DNA from: Mytilus edulis | Lineage: Eukaryota; Mollusca; Bivalvia; Mytilida; Mytilidae | Assembly (NCBI RefSeq): GCF_963676685.1 | Contig: NC_092344.1 | Location: 45,034,830 to 45,098,829 of the forward strand | Length of the DNA: 64,000 nucleotides | Direction: 5' to 3' | Shown here: positions 45,786 to 57,214 of the stretch, piece by piece | Layout of the letters: each line of letters begins with the position of its first letter | How positions within the stretch are numbered: position 1 is the first letter of the stretch | Position numbers and translations under genes: made by a program | The notes under the pieces: model-generated | Told to the model about the DNA's origin: nothing | Database searches by the model: none | What the model saw: only the letters and a program-made list of their open reading frames with translations

Positions 45786-45861
45786 CGTGTGTTCGGTGGG
45801 GAGATTAAATTAAAAAAAATCTGCCTTCAGTCACCGCACTATTATATACTTGAATGACTAT

Positions 45862-48754
45862 TAAAGCCCCAGTCAAAATGTCACATTTCGACAGTTAGGT
45901 TTTAGTCAGTTTTAAAATGATACGTTTCGTGTAATTTTTTGTTAATTTGTAACGGTCCGTACGTTTTACTAGGTTATGCCACGTTTTGATACGTTTTTCT
46001 ACGTTATGTTACGTTTTGCTAGGTTTTTCGATAAATACACGGGGCACGTTCTAATAAGTTTTAATACGTTTCATTGCGTATCAACTACGTTTTACTATGT
46101 TTCAGTACGTATTACAAAGGGTCAGAACATTTCTAATTCGGTTCACTACGGTTGAAATAAGTTTTCGCACGTTTTCGTACGGTTTTGTACGTTTATTCTA
46201 CGCAGTATCACGTGTCACTACGCTGTGACCTTTGACGTATGAAACGGCGTCATAAATTAACAAATTTAAAGACAAAAAAGACAGAAATGCAGAGAAGGAC
46301 CAAAGTAACTCCAGAAAATCAAGAGAAATCAACAGAGGTTCACTCTATTATTACGAATTGAATGCTTATTTTTGTAACTTCATTGGGGTATAAAAGCGTT
46401 GAGCAAAGTACATTTTGTATGAAGCCCGGAAGCGCTTCATTCTAAAAATGTGCGCACGGTCAACGCTTTTACAACCCTATGAAGTTATAAAAAGAAGCAT
46501 TCAATACTTATAATTACATTTTTTAGCTAGGATCATGAAAACACGATTTTATCAAGTTTGTATCCAATTCACCTGTGCACTTTATTGTAGGACCTCGTGT
46601 CATCATGACTGATAAATTTCATTGTGTAGTGAAGTTGATTAAGGAATAACGCGAATATTGCAGTTTTCAGAATAACGTATTATAATGAAACATACATCTA
46701 ATGTAATTATATATTATACATCTGTCATTTCAATTAGATTGTTTGGTTCCTATTTGATGGTCTAAAAAATTTGATTTTTTTTTTGGTACTACAAAACTAA
46801 AAGCAGAGACATACATGTATATAACTTTCTTTTGTTTTGGTTTTTTTTCAGATAACGTTTTTGTGGATACACGAATCATGAAAAACTTTCAAAACTTTGA
46901 TAGGAACCATGTCATTTTTTCCCCTTTTATGTTAATTGCTCTTTTGAAATGTTTTACGTTGCACATTGTCGTTTTGATTCCAATTTTCCTTCTATCGATA
47001 TTTGCTTTATATTTTTGAGGAATGGGTCGTGGAGGGCGTGGTAAAGGCCACAACGTTGGTCCGACGTCTGATAACTTCAACTGGAGTTCCAATGGCAAAT
47101 TGTTTAGCACGTGAAATAGCCGTTCTGAGAGTTTATGAAGTCTTAAATAGTATTTTAAGGACTTTCTAACATAAACAGAAATGTCTAGCCTCTACATGTT
47201 TAGGGACGATTGCTTTTTTATTACCAATGAAGGTACAGATGATGAAATAGCACAATGTTTTGAACATGCTAACAGACACCAAGCACTACTAAAATTTACA
47301 TGCGAGAAAGCACAAACTAAAATGCATTTTTTAGATGTGTTGGTATTCAAAGGCCCAAGATTAGAGAAACAGGAATCTTAGACCTTACGACATTCTGGAA
47401 AAAAACTCGTCATTATTAGAACTTAGGTCCTTGTGCCAGCCAGCCACTACTTAGAGGCATAATTAAAGGAGAAATGCTTCGCTTTAAGAGATGTACGAAC
47501 GATCCAGTAGATTTGAAAACACAATATGAGTTATTTTTTGAACACCTAATTCAAGGAGATATTAAAAAAAAAAAAAAAAAAAAATAAATAAAACTGCAGG
47601 AAGTGACTGCATATCAAAGAAATGACACATTAATGGTAAAACCCAAATCTGCATTACAGTCGATTCCCGCAGTGTGTTCGAGACAGGAAACACACATAAA
47701 AACAATATTTCAAAACACTGGGATAAATCAAAAGATGACAAGGAGCCAAAACTTTTATTTGATTATAAATAATCTTTATTGCAAAATTACACCCATAAGG
47801 GTCAAGCAATACAATCAAACAATAATTTTATACAATACAATGCAATGCAATTCAATGTAATACAATGCAAAATAAAGACCCCTTATCGCTTTCCCTAGGA
47901 ATCAAAACTTGAAAGACACAGTACCATCTGCAACTCTGGGCAATTAACATGCTGCAAACTATGAAAAAATATTCTGTACTGAAATTAACAAACATGAAAA
48001 ACAGAAAGAAAAGTATAGAAAAGTATGAGTCAAACAAATCACGAGGTGTCGAGTCCCTTATAAAAATTTTAGTACTTTTAAAATAAGTGAAACCATGCAC
48101 TGGCTTGGACTCCGGGCGATGGACATGACCATGGTCAATTAGTTGATTCTAATTGGTCTAAATAGATGTTCGAAACATCTTGTGATTTATGGAGGTAGGG
48201 TGCTGGGATAGGATTTGACAACGATTTATTGATATAACTGTGTAACAATAATCCATAATTTGTCATCCGTTGTCTGTTCATCTTGCTTTTAGACTGACAA
48301 AATATTTTATCAATTGGCGGGAAATATGGATACACGTGGTTTGATTATACGTAGAAGAAGATAACATGCGTAGTAATACGCATCGACACGTGATACATGT
48401 AAGGACTAGAAAAACGTAATGAAATCTAGTAATGCGTACCATGAAGCGTAATATACCATACAAAAACCTTATGAAGCGTGAAAGATACGTACTAAACCGT
48501 AATAACACCTAGTTCCTTCTACGTTTTACTGCGATTTTCTACGTTCCTACTACGTTTTTATTTTTAGTCACGTTTGTATTGTGCGGATCAATACAAACGG
48601 GACCGATCACGTACCAATACACACATAGCTACGTATAATATAGCCGTTTTAAGTACGAATCGATACGATTCGCAACGTATGTTGCCGTTTTGCTACGTTT
48701 TGGAAACGTAGCAAAACTGGATAGCTGAAACGTGACAGTGTGACTGGGGGCTAA
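45862..48754. mobile_element. ACGTTT-rich TIR element, ~2.9 kb
   Basis: Ends TAAAGCCCCAGTCAAAATGT and, in reverse complement on the right, TTAGCCCCCAGTCACACTGT; about 18 of 23 positions match. Both subterminal regions (45,940-46,260 and 48,340-48,740) are packed with degenerate ACGTTTT / TACGTTT motifs in opposite orientation, as expected of subterminal transposase-binding arrays. No transposase is seen. The interior holds a decayed Penelope-like RT. Confidence 0.65.
47181..47566 (+). pseudogene. Decayed Penelope-like reverse-transcriptase fragment
   Basis: Open to 47,381, with FRDDCFFIT (degenerate YxDD motif C), then a ~20-residue spacer, LLKFTCEKAQTKMHFLDVLV (the KFT.E....I.FLDV block of Penelope-like RTs). 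After TTG/stop lesions near 47,380-47,420 it continues in decayed form: LLRGIIKGEMLRFKRCTNDP corresponds to the conserved 'I...QALR.RRICS' region. Fingers, palm N-terminus and endonuclease are missing. Confidence 0.6.
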
Positions 48755-48877
48755 GTTTTATTATAGAAAGATTAATTTCTGTTCGTTTTTACAGCTGATA
48801 ACTTTTATTTCTATAGAATGAAATTCAAAACAGTGTGGCTGTGGCCATTGATTGACACATTAAATTCATCCATTGAC

Positions 48878-49196
48878 TAGGACAATTTAGGTGAACGTTT
48901 GTATGTAACAACCACTGCTCACTATGTACTTTTTAAAGACACCTAAACTATGGGGTCACCAAAGGTTCTCAACACCTCAATAAAGTAATTCGAAAAACTA
49001 ATCAGAAATAACAAGATATTTTGATTTATATCAATTATATAAATCAAAACATAAAGGTTATTCCTGATTAATTTTTTGAATTATTTTATAATTAAAGGCG
49101 TTAAGAAACATTTGGTGACCCCACAGTTTAAATGTCTATCGTAGGTACGTCGTGAACAGTGGTCGTTACAGACAAACGTTCACGTAAATTGTCCTA
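48878..49196. mobile_element. Fold-back element, ~320 bp
   Basis: Imperfect inverted repeat: TAGGACAATTTAGGTGAACG... at the left and its complement ...CGTTCACGTAAATTGTCCTA at the right, with arms of over 90 bp including TGGGGTCACCAAA. The AT-rich centre pairs as well. Non-coding. Confidence 0.8.
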
Positions 49197-49834
49197 ATTA
49201 GGCCATGTGCAAAAGGGTCATATTTACAGTATTCTGAATATCTCTCGACTAGTTTGTCAATAAGGGTGTGGATGTGAATTGGCTAAATTCGTAAGATGGA
49301 TTAGTTCAATCTTTCTGAATTTTTGATATATTTTTGTACTAATACTTTACCTAACACACACAACATATTTGACAAGAAGACTTGTATTTTGTTAATGAGA
49401 CAAAACTTTACAAATAACTAATACTAGAGGAATTTAATTGGTCTATGGCCAGAGATCTATCTAAATTATAATAGGGAACTATGTACATGTATAATCTGAA
49501 ATAAGGTGAATACTACTATGTCCAAACTAATAATATAAAATAAAATTTATTCCGAGGCTATTTATAATAATTATTTATCAACCCATTGACGAGTTTCTAC
49601 GGTTAAGATAACTAATTATCTGGTATTCATAGCGTTACTTAATAAATTTCTGAAGAATTCATTGGAATACAAAGAACAATAATAGACAATCAGGTAGTAG
49701 AGAAGACAGTCGAGCAGACTACAAACAAGACTAGTAGTGAGATTTGTCATGGTCACTGTAAATTGGGTGTAACACATTTTTTTAATATACATGTGTAATT
49801 CTCACCTTTTTTTTTAAAATCCTATGACTATTAA

Positions 49835-50413
49835 AGTCATATGAAACTTCAATTAAAAAAAAATATGCATATGTTTTTTATAACTAAATGGCTAGTTTTT
49901 ATTATGTACGTATATTTTTTTTCTCATGAAATTTCTATAATTTGTCAAAATTTAGAAGAAGTTTACTTTATTTTAATTGCTTGCTTCCAGCAAACAATTC
50001 GCCGACATGTTTTCCGTATGCAGCGTGACCGTTCTCGTAAAAATCCGGTGATCGCAATACGCAAGTGCGAATGGAAAACCAAACGTAAACATCGCTCCGT
50101 CATCAAGATAAGCTATATCTTATTGTACTTGTTATGTAAATACACGTGCTTATCTGAATATCCATGCTTCTTTGTTGATTGTTTACAAACGGGTGACAAT
50201 CGTTAAACTTCGGCTTCAAAACACGACCATTAATTAGCTGCCATATTTTCACAACAACACTGACTGATTGAAATATTTGTTGACGATTATACGAAATTTT
50301 ATGCGAAAAAATGATAAATTCGTGCACAGAAGACTAAATTTATGATATATGTATGCATTGGTTCAAGAATTAGATTAACATTGTTTTTCACCGGTCACTC
50401 GTTTCATATGACA
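49835..50413. mobile_element. TTAA-flanked 579-bp MITE
   Basis: TTAA at 49,831-49,834 and 50,414-50,417. TIRs AGTCATATGAAAC / TGTCATATGAAAC. It contains a 121-codon basic ORF that I do not recognise and do not call as a gene. Confidence 0.72.
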
Positions 50414-50716
50414 TTAAGCAAACATTTCTGTATGTCAAATAAATAATATAAATCTTAAGAATAAATTACAGACTTGTATATTAAATAAGTATTTACCTGC
50501 TATATTGATATTTGTAAAATAAATATTATTTTACAATTTATAAAAACATAATTTCTTATCATTAACACCATAAAAGAACATGTAATTGAAATGTAATTCA
50601 AAAGTAATTTAGCATTACGTGCTTTTTTCATTGTAATTAATGTAATCCTTAGTTTTTCGAAAATTCAAAGTTTTGTTAACAGGAAATTTATAAAAATGAC
50701 CACATTATTGATATTC

Positions 50717-50893
50717 ATGTCAACACAGAAGTGATGACTACTGGGCTGGTGATACCCTCGGGGACGAAACGTCCACCAGCAGTGGCATCGACCCAGTGGT
50801 GTAAATAGTTATCAAAGGTACCAGGATTATAATTTAGTACGCCAGACGCGCGTTTCGTCTACATAAGACTCATCAGTGACGCTCAAATCAAAA
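50717..50893 (+). repeat. Dispersed repeat R3 at the left edge of duplication B
   Basis: TGATACCCTCGGGGACGAAA, TCGACCCAGTGGTGTAAATA, GGTACCAGGATTATAATTTA, GACGCGCGTTTCGTCTACAT, ACTCATCAGTGACGCTCAAA. Ends only ~14 bp before the duplicated block begins. Confidence 0.85.
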
Positions 50894-51230
50894 CAAAATC
50901 AATATATTACGGTCATACTTTTCAGTTAATTTAACGTTTAAAATGACCGTTTAGAAATAACATCAAATTATATGTTAATGAAATGCAAGCAAACAAAACA
51001 TATGCATGTATGTATATATTAGATATACAACAATTGTATGCAACTGTGTATAAAAAGTCTTACTTCTGCTGTACAAGCAGAATATACCTAGTTTGTTCCA
51101 AGTTGTAAAAAAAACCCAGCTATAACAAAATGATACGATCAGCGTGCAACTTCAATGTGATGTATTGGGAAAAATCAATGAACAATTTTGTTAATAACTG
51201 AGATTGATCTCTGAAATTTTTCAATTATTA

Positions 51231-51886
51231 CAAGTACACACCCGTGATATCGCGGTTCCGTGACTGAATTAAAGTATATAACTATATGCCTAAGCCTTAT
51301 TTTAGTAATTGGTATTGTCATCTGATAAGTCATGTCGATTATAAGATACACAGTTTTCTCTGCTTTCAAATCTTTCTGTTTGAACCCGTCGACCTGGAAC
51401 TTATCAGTTATTGGAAATATTAATTATTTGGAAAACAAAAGGTCCTGGCTATCCAGGAATGAAGTATTTTTTAATCAACAGCATTGTCCTATATTAGTTA
51501 TCTTAGAAAGTCTTGCTGATTGCTGAATAAAACTACAATAGGGAACAACTTGACAATGATTGAATTTAGTAGTGTCAGTCCTTTGATTATGACCCGTGTA
51601 TATAGCAAAATCCTAAATACACCGTTTGGTGGTGCGCCTGTCAAATGCGGAACGTACAGATAAGGTAATAGCTGAATATACTATTTGTATCGGTATCGGA
51701 TTCGACCCGGAACTTGTTAATTATTGGCAATATTAATTATGCTGAAAACAAAAGGGTCTGGAGTGGTGTAATTTTTAATCTACACCATTGTCCTATATTA
51801 GTTATATATAGAGTTGGATTCTTTGATTTGTCGTTTTTACCCGATGACGCCTGACAAATTGGACCTCGTAATTTTAGTATTATAGA
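51231..51886. mobile_element. 656-bp insertion in copy B with internal duplication
   Basis: Absent from copy A, where TTATTA runs straight into TTTCTAACG. It contains two diverged half-units about 320 bp apart, each with CGACC(T/C)GGAACTT, GG.AATATTAATTAT and CATTGTCCTATATTAGTTAT. No clear TIR or target-site duplication, and the class is not recognised. Confidence 0.75.
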
Positions 51887-52038
51887 TTTCTAACGAAAAA
51901 AAATTTACCATATTCAGTAGAGTAAAGTAATATACAAACATTCATATAATTATATCAATTTCGTTCTGCTTAATACTACATTTAGTATAGACGAATATAT
52001 ATCATGTGTCATTCGATTTTGAAGTGAATATCTTAAAT

Positions 52039-52817
52039 TAGGGATGTCAACTCGGTGAAGACTTACAATCGAGTATTCGTTGGATTTACCGAGAGATACT
52101 CGAGTACTCACTCGGTAAAACATTTACAATGGAAACACAGAGTTATACCCATTTTAAGCATTGTTGGTAGTTGCCTTATGAACGTAAAACCCTCAACATT
52201 ATTACCTAGTACTAGATAATAGTCCAAGGAATTTTATTGCATAATCAATAGTCCATTTACTCAATGTACTAATTATGTAAGCTGACAGTAATCCAAGCAA
52301 GTCATTAATTAATATGTATAGAAAAATAACTCAAACAACAGTAAAAAAATGACAACCATAAAAAACACACATTTAATAATTACCAAAGGGGTGATGATAA
52401 GATCTTACTGATGTCGTCAATCGTTTTCTCATGCAACGACTTTGTTCTTATTAAAAAAATATTATCTTATCAACTTTGTCAGGGACAAGGCGATTTCTCA
52501 ACTTTGTTAGGTTAACTAACAGTCCTGCTGATGAAAATATATGCTCTGACTAAGATAAGCTGTGTGTAAGCATTGAAAAAGTGATCTTGGTCTAATCTAG
52601 GAACAGTATATAATGTTCCTGATCACATATATCATTTCTCTGTTTGGATCTTTATTATATTTGATTAATAATTAATTTCACGAGAGGCGTTCTTAATAAA
52701 AATATTTTTTGTTTAAGCTTAAGGAAGCAACACCAGCCGATTAGTCGAGTTAGTATTGTTTTGGTAATCGATACTCGGTACTACCGAGCGATACTCGAGT
52801 ATTCGTTGACATCTCTA
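52039..52817. mobile_element. hAT-type MITE, inserted only in duplication copy B
   Basis: Ends TAGGGATGTCAAC and GTTGACATCTCTA (12 of 13 TIR positions match) with 8-bp flanks TCTTAAAT / TTTTAAAT (one mismatch), both hAT hallmarks. The equivalent site in copy A (near 25,550) is empty. The interior carries ACTCGG/CCGAGT inverted motifs next to the ends. No transposase. Confidence 0.88.
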
Positions 52818-53053
52818 TTTTAAATGCATCATCCTTTATTGAAGAAAAAATGTTTTTTTTACAATGCCACCGCTTTACAACCGGTCAACGGTATATAACC
52901 TTTAATTTATGCTTCGGTACGCAAAGCAAGACTTATTCTTAAAATAATACCCCAAAACTGTAATATGTCTTACATTAGCAAAATACCATGATTGAAATTG
53001 CTTTTTGTTATGCCAATTATGTTATAAATTTATTATTTGTCCTCTGTATTTAG

Positions 53054-55411
53054 ATCAAAGATCTCATAATTTCTTTTTACACCTGAAAGGATCAACAGAA
53101 CCTCTCTGTATGAACCTAAATCCAAATGACACAGGAAAATACCAGTTCTTATACAGTTCAGGAAGAAAGATATTTGAAATATTTGAAATTAGTCAAAACT
53201 TATTTCACGTAAATAGATAGCTGAATAATCTACAGACCTAGCTACGTAATAAATTCCTACAGATTCGTAAGTGTCATCAATTGAATTTTTGTTTATTCTG
53301 AGTTGAGTACAAAATCGGATAATAATTTTAACAGTCTGCCTAAAGTTTGCTGTTTATGTGTAGTCCCCGGTGTCCGCGCATCACCTGATTTCGTCATATC
53401 AGCAATGTTTCAGATATAGAATCATTGCTGTCAAATTTTATCAGATTGAAATAAATTTTGATCTGCATACTTGGTAGTGTATTTGATTCAAATTCAATAA
53501 TATTTCGTAGCATAAATTCTTTCTTTAAATCAAAATATTTGAAGAACTCTCAACATCTCCCTAATTTTGAACACCAATTACACAAAATCTTTAGGATGAA
53601 ACCATACAAAGTCCGTACGGTGATCTATAGTTGTTAATTGCTGTGTCATTTTGGTCTCTTGTGGAGAGTTGGTATAATAGGTAATCATACCACATCTTTT
53701 TTTATATATATATACAGAAGATTTTATGAAATAAAAGAATGTTAAGAATTTGTTCACATAGCATTATCCGATTATTTGTTTTATCAGTTAAGTAAAGTGA
53801 AGTTAAAAGTCTTAGGTGCGCGGATACACCGGATAGCCCCGTAGTCAAAGCAATGAGGTTAATTCCGAACCCAAGAAACGTCTAATTTTGACAGTTATAT
53901 CCATTAGAAAAAGGTGGCAACACATCATCTCCAAATGCTTTCTCATAAAGTGACGTTATTTTCACAAAAAAAGTTTTTCATTCTGTGCTCGAAAGTTTTT
54001 ATTTGCAAAAATAAGAAGAATTTTTAAACGGTAAAAAAATTGCCAAGAAAATATATTGTAAAAAACTGTAACTAAGAATTTAAGATTACAGCTTTCAAAT
54101 AATAAAATGACAAAGACTTGGAGTTCGTCAAATTTACATTATAACTAAAACTGTATATCTTATGACAATGATTTATTTCTAGGACATATATATGTATAGG
54201 GTTTTACATAAAATATTGGAAAAGTTGATACATTATGAAATATTTCCATTAAAGTACAAATTTTAAACATCTATTCAACATTTTGAAATGCAAACATATA
54301 AATGCTACTCGAAAATGTCAGTCTCATTTCAAATGTTAATATTGATATATATATAAATATATGTCAATTTCAGAGCCACACAAAGCACTTCATATAATCT
54401 TTGAAAAGACAATAAATCAACAGAAGAAAATAGAGAATATAAAAGCTGTCGAAATTCGGGAAGGAACAGAACAACAATATTTGGACTCTACGGTTTTAAA
54501 AGTATCGAATGCCACTTCGAATGTTACAAAACTATGGAATGACATCAGCAACAAAACAACGACCGATTTTCCGTCATACAATTTAACAGTTGCAGTATCC
54601 CCTTATAAAGACCCGTTATTAGGTTTACAGCTGCATCTTTACATACGACAAAGTAACAACGTTAATGCTACGGGACCATTACGTAAGAATTGTTTAAAAA
54701 CAACAATTATCATACTGATTTTCAAATCGCTCTCCAATTTTTGATATTGTATATTGTTAAAAAATATCACTTTGTCTCTGTAAAATATCTTCAAAATGCA
54801 CGTGCAACAAAAGGATTTCCTCTGTATTACAAACCATATAAATTGTCAGTTACACCTTAATGTGCGTTTTTCCGGTCAGTTTTAGTTACATGACCTTTTA
54901 CTACCACTACATGTAGCTATAGCAAGGTAATTGAGCACTATTTTTCTATAAAGCATTTCGTCTTTTAATTAAGGAGTAATTATTGTTGAACCTCACAATT
55001 TACGGGCTGTCTAAAAGATGTATCTCAGTCTTTCTTTGTGAAGTACATACATTTGTATCAATATGTTTGTGTGAAATTTTATATGTGCTGTGCAATGTAG
55101 AAGACGCGTCAGTGTTAATAGTTTTACTAGTGTGTTCACTATGCCCCAAAATGTTTGTTCAGTTTATTATGCTTCTTTTATATATTTTTATAGGTTGGTT
55201 TGTTGGAATGGAAATTAAAAGCTTTGGGTTAGAGTTGATTGTGAAGCCGAATGGAGGAAAACAGTTTACCGTCAAAAAATTTAAGTTAATGAAGTCTACG
55301 TCTGTATTTTCATATCTAACAGACTCGTGCTGGTACATAATCAACCCAGAAAAGGAAATTCCACAATGGGAAAGCTTATTTCAGCAAAAAGATGTCGATA
55401 CATGGTTATAA
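53054..55411 (+). pseudogene. 5'-truncated ITIH fragment (copies of exons 13-15)
   Basis: Duplicated 3' end of the ITIH gene: exon-13 copy 53054-53164, exon-14 copy 54374-54682, exon-15 copy 55194-55411. Exons 1-12 and any promoter are absent. The exon-13 donor GT (as at 25974) is GA here at 53165-53166, so exon 13 cannot splice to exon 14 as in the parent. The exon-14 ORF translation is unchanged; exon 15 has a few substitutions (NEGK to NGGK, LLKS to LMKS, VSSY to VFSY). All three exons remain open, which suggests the copy is young. It may be silent, or read from a chimeric upstream exon that I do not see. Confidence 0.85.
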
Positions 55412-56729
55412 CTAAAACGAAATCCATATGAAACTTTAAAATATATCAATTACAATGTATATCTGATATATCATATAAATAGTACTTTTATAAATATAAG
55501 AATATTAGTCATTTCATTGCGCTTGTTTTCGACAGGGATTAAGACATATTGTTCGCGTAAAAAAAGCTTGAATAATTGTTACAAATTATCCAATCATATG
55601 TTAAAAAAGATAACAATGAAAAATGAATACAGCATATCAAAGTCAGGTGGTTACGTTAAAAAGTTTACAAACAAATTAAACGTTGGATTCAAATGAATTG
55701 GCATCACGTGTACTCCAAACAAAAATAAACAAAGTGCATCAAAATAGTAAACTGATGCAAGTATAAATTATATATTTTCACATATATAGTTCCAAACTCT
55801 TGGAAGCGGAAATAACTACAATAAATACACAATTAAAGAAAAACATTGTGTGGTTGATCAGTATTTCACATTTAAAAGGCAACTCAAGACTACGAAAAAA
55901 TAAGTCATTTTGGAATATTATGATGTTAGTAATACAATGTAAAACCTTGTACAATCCATTTTGAATTTGAGTTGATAATGCATTGATATCTGACCCAGTT
56001 ACAATCCACCATATTAAGACTTTTGATTTCCTCTCAAATTCAATGCACTGTCTCTCTAGCTCAATGTTGTCTCAATGTAAGATTCCTTTTTCTCATTGAA
56101 AGTTGTATTTAGAAAGACAAATTCCTCTATCTTATTAAATGATATTCAATATTGTTCATCATGATACTGTCACAATCTTCTAATACAGTATCAAGGCAGC
56201 TTTTCGAAAAAAATAAACAAAGAATATATTACTTTATAATGTGTGACAAACCGAAATTTTCAGATATTGAAGACAATACGAGTAGCCACATATATACACC
56301 GTACAATCGTTTGTGATAATTTCTCATTAAAAAGGAAATTGATTTACATATAAGATGATAACTTAATGTTTTGATATTTACTTCAGCAGGAGGCTTGTTA
56401 TAATTTCAAAGATTACTCTGTAATTATGACCCACAAGACATTTATTTCGCTATACTCAAAATATTTCACTCGCTTCGTAATTATTTTTTTTTTGGGGGTG
56501 AGCTTTTCAGCCTAGAGATGTAAACGGTTGCGGGATATACTAACGGAACATTCAAACTTATAAGTCAGCACAAAACTGAAAACGTCATGGTAAAAAAAAG
56601 ACCCCAATACAAACAACAATGCACAAACACAACATAGACTAAAGGATGAGCTAAACGCGAACATGGCTAAAAACCTGGGGTGATCACGGGTGTTATAGAG
56701 GTTCTTGGACTTGGAGCTAAAATATGCAT

Positions 56730-56737
<8 letters not shown>

Positions 56738-56782
<45 letters not shown>
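56738..56782. repeat. (TA)n microsatellite, copy B
   Basis: Counterpart of the tract at 29,587-29,631; the two lengths are similar. Confidence 0.93.
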
Positions 56783-56784
<2 letters not shown>

Positions 56785-56996
56785 AAACGGTAGAGTTTTT
56801 CATATACATGTACATGGACATAAATGTGTATGATCACGGAAGATTCAAATGTAAAAAGTTGTACCATAATACATTCTCATGATAATTTTATAACACTAAT
56901 AAAATCATTTGGTAAGATTTTATTAAATCTTTTTAATTCTTTGATAACACATTTCTGAGTGGTTAACATTTTTAGTATATTATAAATAAAATGATG

Positions 56997-57214
56997 TTAT
57001 ACGATTTCACATATATAATTAATATCGTCTTCGCAATATCTGTCGTTCCATAAGTACCCGTAACTGCTCCTCATAGAGGCGCAGTTTTCAATGCCAAACT
57101 TATTACTTGGTTGCGCTGTATTCCAAAATGTTGTTGTCATGGGAGATCCATCCGAATATTTCCAAACACCTTCTTGTGCCAGATCATTCCCGTCAATCCA
57201 AAAACCGCCAAATA
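56997..57214 (-). CDS. C-type lectin domain exon 2 and stop, copy B
   Basis: 218 nt, acceptor retained. One visible residue change (G to A before QPS) relative to copy A. Ends at the same ICEIV stop. Confidence 0.88.

Larger units (their letters stand above)
35920..45841 (+). mobile_element. Possible TIR element interrupted by the LINE
   Basis: TAGTGCGGTGAC at 35,920 is matched in reverse complement by GTCACCGCACTA ending at 45,841. Further in, TTTAATCTCCCC (near 35,970) matches GGGGAGATTAAA (near 45,800). If these are the ends of one element, it is ~3.4 kb without the LINE. No transposase is recognisable. The two ends could also belong to separate copies. Confidence 0.5.

Noticed and set aside
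47020..47115. Gly/Arg-rich stretch (MGRGGRGKGHN) that looks like an RGG or histone-like start
   Set aside because: Only ~30 codons before a stop, no continuation in any frame, and inside a transposon.
49841..50206. 121-codon basic ORF (RRHVFRMQRDRSRKNPVIAI)
   Set aside because: It lies wholly inside a TTAA-flanked MITE and has no recognisable domain.
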